From assembly GCA_021780285.1 (NCBI GenBank), contig JAJXZA010000127.1, positions 1 to 5,433 on the forward strand: DNA of 5,433 nucleotides, given 5' to 3'. The notes under the pieces were generated by a model. The model made no database searches. It saw nothing but the letters and a program-made list of their open reading frames with translations, and was not told where the DNA came from. Position numbers and translations under genes: made by a program. Source of the stretch: Planctomycetota bacterium (GTDB taxonomy: Bacteria > Planctomycetota > Phycisphaerae > WQYP01). Within the stretch, counting starts at the first letter, position 1. Each line of letters starts with the position of its first letter. Below are positions 1 through 4,776 of the stretch, one piece after another.

Positions 1-15
1 GCATGGCTGGCTCAT
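1..15 (-). CDS. Possible start of pstB (phosphate ABC transporter ATPase), truncated by the window edge
   Basis: On the minus strand downstream of pstA, an ATG at 15-13 is preceded by GGAG with a six-base spacer, and codes for M-S-Q-P-C before the window ends. In most bacteria pstB, the cytoplasmic ATPase of the Pst importer, follows pstA, so position is the main argument. No Walker or ABC signature residue is inside the window, so the identity is inferred from gene order only. A competing start in another frame, ATG at 55-53, stays open to the edge (M-S-G-S-I-Q-L...) but has a weaker ribosome binding site. The roughly 180-base gap from pstA is wider than usual inside this operon. Confidence 0.3.
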
Positions 16-101
16 CGAGGACTCCAAATGTGGTCAGTTGAATCGAACCCGACATGGCCGGCCACCAACGGTTGGCTGATCACCAAATCGAACATGAAGG
101 T

Positions 102-129
102 AGTGTAATCCAGCGTGGGCCAGCGTCAA
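102..129 (-). promoter_or_regulatory. Weak sigma70-like promoter candidate between pstA and the next gene
   Basis: On the minus strand TTGACG (129-124) and TACACT (107-102) are separated by 16 bases, matching five of six and four of six consensus positions. It would start transcription around 95, in the gap between the pstA stop and the gene at the left edge. A local promoter for pstB is possible, but a match this good is expected now and then by chance, and codon-free sequence here gives no other support. Confidence 0.25.
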
Positions 130-178
130 AATAACACTGCGCAAAATATGAGGCAAAACCTGCACACTGGCGACACCG

Positions 179-195
179 TCGCCGGCTGACGGCGA
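179..195 (-). other. Small hairpin directly after the pstA stop codon
   Basis: A perfect six-base inverted repeat, TCGCCG and CGGCGA, with a five-base loop lies immediately downstream of the pstA TGA. There is no T run after it on the minus strand, so it is not a convincing intrinsic terminator. It could act as an mRNA 3'-end stabiliser or processing site between pstA and pstB. The stem is short and may be fortuitous. Confidence 0.3.
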
Positions 196-1200
196 TCAGC
201 GGGCGCCCCCGCGGCGTTTGCGTGTGGCAAAGCGCACCGCCGCGCTGAACACTGTGATCAGGCTTACCAAAACAAGCGCTGCGGCCCATGACTGGTGTAC
301 CTGTCTTGGTACGCTCGACTGGCTGTAGAAGTAGATGCGCTCCGGCAGCGAATCCATCTGGTCGCTTGGATTGTAAGTCATTGCAGTGTTGCCGAACGAT
401 GTAAAAAAAAGGGGGGCGGTTTCGCCGGCGACACGGGCCACCGCCAGCAGGATCCCGGTGATAATTCCGGTCGTGGCCGCCGGTAGAACCACCCTCACCA
501 ATGTTTCAGCTTTGGATGCGCCCAAGGCCGCGGAGGCCTCGCGGTAGGCGCGGGGCACCAAACGGAGCATTTCTTCGGCTGACCGGGCAACAATCGGAAC
601 CATGATAAAAGCCAATGCTACACCGCCGGCCCAGCCGGAGTAATGTCGCGGAATGCCCAGCCACGCTTGTATATGTTGTGCCACATCTAAAAACGTCCCC
701 ATGACTCCGGTCAATTGCTTGCCATGGTGGTGCACCACCATAATGGTGTACACCAGCACGCCCAAGAGCACGGTGGGCGTGCCGGCCAGCACGTCCAACA
801 CAATGCGCACCACATCGGAGCGCCACCCCTTGCGCGCATACTCCACGAGGTAAATGCCGCAAAGCATACCGATGGGTACGCCCATGGCGCTGGCCAAGCC
901 CACCAAGATCAGAGTTCCCACGATGGAATTGCGCATGCCCATGGGAGTATCCAGAGGCAAATGCGTAAAAAATGCCAGGTTCAGATAGCGGAATCCCTGA
1001 TACACCATGTATCCGAGAATAAGAAACAGCACCGTCAAGGCGGTGGCGGCTGCAGCCGTACATACCACCATGGCTCCAATGCTGAAAATTCGTCGCCAGA
1101 GTCCGGACAGGCCCACCGCAGTAAAACTCGCAGGCTGGCGCGGCTCACCGCTAATTCCGGTGCGTGGGGTGATTTGTGGTTCCGCAGAATTGCTGCTCAT
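196..1200 (-). CDS. pstA: Phosphate ABC transporter permease PstA
   Basis: A 334-residue inner-membrane protein that pairs with PstC to form the phosphate channel of the PstSCAB importer. It has a polar cytoplasmic N-terminus of about 40 residues and six probable membrane segments near residues 42-66, 92-116, 133-156, 191-206, 241-258 and 305-326, ending in a basic tail. The cytoplasmic coupling loop is canonical: an REASAALG start at 220 and VVLP ending at 240, followed by the family motif ARVAGETAPLFFTS near 255-268. It is longer than E. coli PstA (about 296 residues), partly through an extra 25 or so residues at about 157-187, which includes HHHG, in the predicted periplasmic TM3-TM4 loop. 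The start follows the pstC stop by three bases and has a good Shine-Dalgarno inside the pstC end, so translation is probably coupled. Inside the APLFFTS motif the gene has an unusual C6T8 tract at 416-403. Confidence 0.96.
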   Translation of the reverse strand: MSSNSAEPQITPRTGISGEPRQPASFTAVGLSGLWRRIFSIGAMVVCTAAAATALTVLFLILGYMVYQGFRYLNLAFFTHLPLDTPMGMRNSIVGTLILVGLASAMGVPIGMLCGIYLVEYARKGWRSDVVRIVLDVLAGTPTVLLGVLVYTIMVVHHHGKQLTGVMGTFLDVAQHIQAWLGIPRHYSGWAGGVALAFIMVPIVARSAEEMLRLVPRAYREASAALGASKAETLVRVVLPAATTGIITGILLAVARVAGETAPLFFTSFGNTAMTYNPSDQMDSLPERIYFYSQSSVPRQVHQSWAAALVLVSLITVFSAAVRFATRKRRGGAR

Positions 1201-1203
1201 GTT

Positions 1204-2253
1204 TTACTCCTCACTCGCATGTCGGGCGCCGATGCGATTGAGCATAAACCTCGCCGGAAGCGTGGTAAGCAGGGAGCTTATCAGCAGGGTCAGCGCCACA
1301 TACATCATGGCGCTGAAATAAATGGGGCGGTCCGCCTCCAAAAATTCATTTACAAAAACACCGGTAAGCGTCTGGCCGCCGGCAAAGAGGCTCGACGAGA
1401 TGCGATCTGTGTTGCCAATGACCATAATGATGGCCATCGTCTCGCCGATAGCCCGCGCCATTCCTAACATGGCTGCGCCAAAGATGCCGACGCGGCAGTA
1501 GTTGATGGCCAATCGGGTGGTTTGCCACCAAGTAGCGCCCAAAGCATAGGCTCCATGTTCAATGGAATCCGGAAACTGCAGCAGCACATCACGTGTGATA
1601 GCTGTGATAATCGGCAGAATCATGATAGCCAAAATCAGCCCGCCCGCCAGATAGTCGGTGCCGGAAGGCCCGCCGTGGACCAGGTTGGCCGGAAAATATT
1701 CGGGCAGCGGATACTTGGGCGTACTGCCCGGATAGTATCCAAGCTTTATGAGGTGAATGTTGTGCAGCGCATTGTAAAGCCAGGTCTCGGGGTAGTTCTG
1801 CAGCCAGGGAGACATGACAAAAGCTCCCCACAAACCATAGACAACGCTGGGAATAGCCGCGAGTAATTCCACTAAAAAAGACACCGGTCCGGAGAGCCAG
1901 CGCGGCGCAATGCGCACAATAAATACCGCCGTGCCGATGCTGACCGGAACCGCCAGCAGCAGCGCGATAAAAGTCGTGACCGCGGTGCCGTAGGCGAACG
2001 CCAGCACGCCATAGTGATCGTGGCCTTTAACGGGGTCCCATACCGAACTTGTGAAAAAATGCCAGTTGATTTGGCCAATGGCCATCCAGGCGCCATCGAG
2101 CAGCACCAGAAAGATCAGCGCCAGCAGGCCGAACATGGCCAGCACACCGCTGATCGCAAGCCCGGCCATCGTACGGTCAAATATCTCCCGCAATATGCGG
2201 CGCCGACGATTGGTCGGTGCGGATGTGTCAGGGGTTAAGCTGTCAATACTCAT
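1204..2253 (-). CDS. pstC: Phosphate ABC transporter permease PstC
   Basis: A 349-residue inner-membrane subunit of the PstSCAB phosphate importer, partner of PstA. An N-terminal polar stretch with TNRRRR (14-19) fits a cytoplasmic N-terminus. Probable membrane segments lie near 32-55, 82-110, 124-147, 202-222, 254-276 and 313-335. Family motifs include AAIPSVVYGLWG (132-143), LAIMILPII (208-216), GMARAIGETMA (264-274) and VIGNT (278-282). It is about 30 residues longer than E. coli PstC (319), mostly in the periplasmic loop at about 149-199, rich in Pro, Tyr and Asn. The EAA loop (232-253) is atypical: His replaces the usual Glu, and I-N-Y-C stands where I/V-L-P is normal. The ATG at 2253 has only a weak GGTG upstream, and it lies just 24 bases beyond a strong hairpin plus T-rich run, so expression probably depends on read-through from pstS. 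Confidence 0.96.
   Translation of the reverse strand: MSIDSLTPDTSAPTNRRRRILREIFDRTMAGLAISGVLAMFGLLALIFLVLLDGAWMAIGQINWHFFTSSVWDPVKGHDHYGVLAFAYGTAVTTFIALLLAVPVSIGTAVFIVRIAPRWLSGPVSFLVELLAAIPSVVYGLWGAFVMSPWLQNYPETWLYNALHNIHLIKLGYYPGSTPKYPLPEYFPANLVHGGPSGTDYLAGGLILAIMILPIITAITRDVLLQFPDSIEHGAYALGATWWQTTRLAINYCRVGIFGAAMLGMARAIGETMAIIMVIGNTDRISSSLFAGGQTLTGVFVNEFLEADRPIYFSAMMYVALTLLISSLLTTLPARFMLNRIGARHASEE
1207..1214 (-). promoter_or_regulatory. Ribosome binding site of pstA, inside the end of pstC
   Basis: The minus strand reads GTGAGGAG here, six bases before the pstA ATG at 1200. It overlaps the last sense codons of pstC (S-E-E) and the stop TAA follows at once. This fixes the pstA start and suggests that ribosomes finishing pstC reinitiate at pstA. 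Confidence 0.8.
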
Positions 2254-2254
2254 T

Positions 2255-2308
2255 CACACCAAACCAAAAACCAACAAGGGTTCCCGGCCTTGTGGCCGGG
2301 AACCCCTA
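2255..2308 (-). terminator. Intrinsic-terminator-like attenuator between pstS and pstC
   Basis: On the minus strand a 12-bp perfect stem (GGGTTCCCGGCC at 2305-2294 on the RNA-like strand, pairing with 2289-2278) closes a four-base ACAA loop. In RNA it can lengthen by G-U, A-U and U-G pairs to 15 bp. It is followed by the T-rich run TTGTTGGTTTTTGGTTTGG, ending near 2255. The plus strand lacks a T run after the hairpin, so it points in the pst direction. With pstS ending at 2365 and pstC beginning at 2253, and no room for a separate promoter after it, partial termination with read-through is the simplest reading. That would give more PstS than PstC and PstA, as seen in other binding-protein transporters. 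Confidence 0.8.
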
Positions 2309-2364
2309 AGGTACCGTGGCAGCCGCGGTTCGCCAACACCGGCGTCTGCATAAACTTCGATTAA

Positions 2365-3423
2365 TCAGTACGAGAGCTTTTCGCCCTTCCATCGTACCTT
2401 GGCAAGGTTGGCGAGAACTTTTTTCTGCATGGCCGGGCCAAGACGGATGTAGTCAAGCTCTTTGGCGTAACTCTGGCCTTTAGTCAAGATCCAGTGGATA
2501 AACTTGACCGTAGCTTCAGCCTTGGCATGACTCATGTAACCAAGGTCCTTTGCCAAGATCAAATAGGTGAAACCCGAAATCGGATACGACTTCGCGCCGG
2601 AAGGATTGATGATATGGATACGCAGATCGGCTGGCAGGTTTGCCACCACCGCTTTCTGAGCTGCAATCACCGAAGCAATGGATGGCTGCACTTTATCGCC
2701 GTCCTTGTTGATGAGTTTGGCCACCGGGAAGTGCCCCTGGATGGCGTAAGCGTATTCGAGATAGCCCAAGCCTCCTTTGGTTTTGTCAATCAAAGCGGCC
2801 ACGCCCGGGTTGCCCTTGCCGCCACGGCCCACCGGCCAGTTAACTGACGTGGCTTGTCCTACCTGGGTCTTCCAAGATGGGCTTACCTTGCAAAGATAGC
2901 CTGTAAAAATAAACGTGGTTCCCGAACCATCTGAACGGTGAGCAACCAGGATGTGCAGGTTTGGTAATTTGACGCCCGGATTAAGTTTTTCAATGCGGGG
3001 ATCATTCCATTTTGTGATGCGACCCAGATAGATATCGGCGATTATTTTACCGTCAAATACCAGTTGCTGGTGCACCATCGGCAGGTTGTAGCTCATAACT
3101 TCGGGGCCGGCGACTTCCGGCATGTGCAGCACGCCGCCCGCCTGCTGCATCTGAGACTTGCTCATGTAGGCATCCGAGCCGCAGAAATTAATCGTCTTGT
3201 TAATCAAGCCCTGGATGCCGCCGCCGGAACCAATAGCTTCGTAATCAATCTTGACGTTGGGATGGCTCTTTTCGTACAACGCCATCCACTTAAGCATGAT
3301 GGGATACACGAATGTCGAGCCGGCGCCCGAGATTTCCACGCCGCGCGCGATGTTGCCGCCAACCACGGCGAGCGCCAGCGCCGGCACGGCGACCTTGAGG
3401 AGTTTGCCAATACGACTGAACAT
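2365..3423 (-). CDS. pstS: Periplasmic phosphate-binding protein PstS
   Basis: A 352-residue secreted protein that binds inorganic phosphate in the periplasm and delivers it to PstC-PstA. The N-terminus has a basic start (R4, K7, K10), a hydrophobic core at about 11-23 and a likely signal peptidase I site after A-R-G at 26-28. No lipobox cysteine is present, so it is probably soluble. The ligand-binding motifs are in the right order: GAGSTF (33-38), GSGGG (65-69), SDA (83-85), HRSDGSGTT (162-170) and WPVGRGGKGN (196-205), with LGYLEYAYA at 219-227. Length matches E. coli PstS (346). Two cysteines remain in the mature part, C81 and C178, absent from the E. coli protein. The start has an AAGGA site eight bases upstream. 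The gene leads the pst operon, preceded by a PHO-box-like promoter and followed by an attenuator. Confidence 0.97.
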   Translation of the reverse strand: MFSRIGKLLKVAVPALALAVVGGNIARGVEISGAGSTFVYPIMLKWMALYEKSHPNVKIDYEAIGSGGGIQGLINKTINFCGSDAYMSKSQMQQAGGVLHMPEVAGPEVMSYNLPMVHQQLVFDGKIIADIYLGRITKWNDPRIEKLNPGVKLPNLHILVAHRSDGSGTTFIFTGYLCKVSPSWKTQVGQATSVNWPVGRGGKGNPGVAALIDKTKGGLGYLEYAYAIQGHFPVAKLINKDGDKVQPSIASVIAAQKAVVANLPADLRIHIINPSGAKSYPISGFTYLILAKDLGYMSHAKAEATVKFIHWILTKGQSYAKELDYIRLGPAMQKKVLANLAKVRWKGEKLSY

Positions 3424-3431
3424 GGTTTAAA

Positions 3432-3440
3432 TCCTTTCCT
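3432..3440 (-). promoter_or_regulatory. Ribosome binding site of pstS
   Basis: The minus strand reads AGGAAAGGA, with the nearer AAGGA eight bases before the ATG at 3423. The purine run gives two overlapping Shine-Dalgarno registers, consistent with strong translation of the abundant binding protein, and it settles the start codon choice. Confidence 0.8.
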
Positions 3441-3445
3441 GATAA

Positions 3446-3460
3446 ACCACCACCACCACC
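3446..3460 (-). repeat. Five tandem GGT triplets in the pstS leader
   Basis: The minus strand carries GGT five times in a row, between the predicted transcription start and the pstS ribosome binding site, six bases upstream of it. In RNA this gives five GG pairs with single-U loops, a possible two-layer G-quadruplex. It is also a simple repeat that could change in copy number by slippage. No coding role is apparent here. Confidence 0.7.
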
Positions 3461-3506
3461 GGCAGCACTGAACTCCAGCACTTCATCCGTAGTGGACTTG
3501 CCAGGA

Positions 3507-3549
3507 ATTACACCCCATTAATGTTAACATTGCGTTAAGGCTATGTAAG
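3507..3549 (-). promoter_or_regulatory. Putative PhoB/PhoP-dependent promoter of the pst operon (PHO-box-like repeats plus -10)
   Basis: Three heptamers in the pst direction are spaced by exactly four bases (11-base period): CTTACAT (3549-3543), TTAACGC (3538-3532) and TTAACAT (3527-3521). Known PHO boxes have the same architecture: CTGTCAT repeats with four-base spacers in E. coli, and TTAACA-type hexamers at 11-base period in Bacillus. Eight bases further on is TGTAAT (3512-3507), a five-of-six -10 match. There is no -35 hexamer at 17 bases; the repeats occupy that place, as in activator-dependent pho promoters. A start near 3500 would give a leader of about 77 bases. The regulator itself is not in the window, so this is inferred from spacing, motif and the gene controlled. 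Confidence 0.65.
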
Positions 3550-3565
3550 GATAACGATTATCCTT
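3547..3565. promoter_or_regulatory. Fur-box-like 19-base palindrome upstream of the pstS promoter
   Basis: Perfect eight-base arms, AAGGATAA and TTATCCTT, flank a CGA centre. The core GGATAACGATTATCC agrees with the 7-1-7 Fur consensus (TGATAATNATTATCA) at eleven of fourteen specified positions by eye. It overlaps the outermost PHO-like heptamer by three bases. It could be an operator for a Fur-family or other dimeric regulator. It is unlikely to be a terminator for mrp, because the stem is AT-rich and no T run follows. Confidence 0.45.
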
Positions 3566-3631
3566 TGGGAGGGCATTTTATGGGCCGTGCGTTGATGGCA
3601 CAAGTGCATACCACAAGCTGCTTTTTGCCCG

Positions 3632-4723
3632 TTAACCGCTGATTTCCAGCTTAACTTCCTTGCCTGCGGGCTTCGTAAGGTTGCGAACGCTTACCTGGCC
3701 CGCAAGCTTTTGAGCCAGCGTAAGCAGTGCCTGCCGACTTGGGGCATCCACCGCAAAATTGGCGAATGGCTCGCCCGAATCCGCGAATTGCCGCATACGG
3801 GCATCAATCGGAATTTCCGCCAGAAAGGGGAGTCCCATGCTTTGGGCCATCGCCGCCGCGCCGCCGCGCCCAAACAGGTCGTACGTCGTGCCATGTTCGC
3901 AGATAAAGTAGCTCATGTTTTCGACCACGCCTAAAATAGACACCCCCAATTGCTGAAACATCCGCACGGCGCGGCGGGCGTCGGCCAGGGCCAGTTCCTG
4001 CGGCGTCGCCACAATAACCGCGCCGGTAAGAGCGATGGTTTGCGCCAGCGTCAATGAAACATCACCGGTGCCGGGTGGAAGGTCTACAATCAAATAATCC
4101 AGTTCGCCCCATTCCACCTGTTCAATAAATTGCCGGATAACCCCGTGCACCATCGGGCCGCGCCAGATAAGAGCTTTTTCCGGCGGCACGATAAAACCGA
4201 TGGACATAACCTTTATAACGGCTTCGGCCGAGCAGATCGAAAATGGAATAATTCGTTCGCCGTTAAGCTGTGGATTGCGTTGTCCGATGCCCGTCATGGT
4301 GGGGATTGATGGCCCATAGACATCGCCATCCAGCAAGCCTACCGAGGCGCCTTGCAGCGCCAACCCAACCGCAAGGTTCAGAGCAATGGTGCTTTTGCCC
4401 ACGCCGCCCTTGCCAGCCCCTACAGCGATAATGTTGCGTACCTGCGGCAGCAGTTGTTTTGGCCCTGCGCCACTGCGCACCTTGGCGGTCAGCTCCACAT
4501 CCACCGCTTCAACGCCTGGAACCTTCCTCACCGCCGTGGTCACCTCCTCGCGGATGCGATCTTTAAGAGGGCACGCCGGTGTGGTAAGTTCCACGCGAAT
4601 TTTGACTGATGCGCCGCAGATGTTGACATCGCGCACCATATCAAGCGATACAATATCTTTGAAAATTTCTGGATCCTGCACGGTTGCCAAGGCAGCCATT
4701 ACAGCATCGCGTGACACAGGCAT
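3632..4723 (-). CDS. mrp: Mrp/ApbC family iron-sulfur cluster carrier ATPase
   Basis: A 363-residue cytoplasmic P-loop ATPase of the Mrp/NBP35 family, which binds and transfers Fe-S clusters to target proteins. An N-terminal MIP18/DUF59 domain occupies about residues 4-80, with the typical TTPACPLK at 47-54. The ATPase domain follows: deviant Walker A GKGGVGKST (104-112), LLDGDVYGPS (130-139), RGPM (188-191) and Walker B region DYLIVDLPPGTGD (209-221). The ENMSYF motif (268-273) is followed by CEHG, so only one cysteine of the usual CxxC cluster ligand pair is present. The start chosen has AAGGA nine bases upstream and begins right at the DUF59 domain. An in-frame ATG at 4777 would add 18 residues and overlap the ccsA stop as TGATG, but it has no ribosome binding site. 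It lies downstream of ccsA on the same strand, 53 bases away. Confidence 0.93.
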   Translation of the reverse strand: MPVSRDAVMAALATVQDPEIFKDIVSLDMVRDVNICGASVKIRVELTTPACPLKDRIREEVTTAVRKVPGVEAVDVELTAKVRSGAGPKQLLPQVRNIIAVGAGKGGVGKSTIALNLAVGLALQGASVGLLDGDVYGPSIPTMTGIGQRNPQLNGERIIPFSICSAEAVIKVMSIGFIVPPEKALIWRGPMVHGVIRQFIEQVEWGELDYLIVDLPPGTGDVSLTLAQTIALTGAVIVATPQELALADARRAVRMFQQLGVSILGVVENMSYFICEHGTTYDLFGRGGAAAMAQSMGLPFLAEIPIDARMRQFADSGEPFANFAVDAPSRQALLTLAQKLAGQVSVRNLTKPAGKEVKLEISG

Positions 4724-4730
4724 TTTTGTA

Positions 4731-4738
4731 GTTCCTTC
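4731..4738 (-). promoter_or_regulatory. Ribosome binding site that decides the mrp start
   Basis: The minus strand reads GAAGGAAC, with AAGGA ending nine bases before the ATG at 4723. The alternative in-frame ATG at 4777 has only ACGCCTG in front of it. The site therefore favours the shorter protein of 363 residues. Confidence 0.65.
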
Positions 4739-4776
4739 AGCTTTAGGGCGAAATATCCGGGTTTGCACCGGTCGCA

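Noticed and set aside
80..289. A 69-codon minus-strand frame overlapping the 3' end of pstA
   Set aside because: Its composition (Arg and Cys rich) is typical of an off-frame reading and it has no ribosome binding site; it is relevant only as the frame reached by a +1 slip in the C6T8 tract.
715..1467. A 250-codon open frame on the plus strand across pstA and pstC
   Set aside because: It lies fully antisense to two well-supported permease genes, its product is rich in His, Gln and Arg with no recognisable domain, and it has no convincing start signal; it is a shadow of the coding strand.
2309..2364. Further hairpin or small gene between pstS and the attenuator
   Set aside because: Only a four-base stem (CGCC-GGCG) and a short GC-rich palindrome are present; nothing codes or folds convincingly.
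3064..3471. A 135-codon plus-strand frame antisense to pstS
   Set aside because: It is antisense to a clear PstS gene, has many His and Arg residues and no domain, and includes the ACC repeat as a run of His codons; it is a shadow.
3566..3631. A terminator after mrp
   Set aside because: Only short stems are visible (for example GCAC-TT-GTGC) and none is followed by a T run on the minus strand, so read-through into the pst region cannot be excluded but no terminator can be called.
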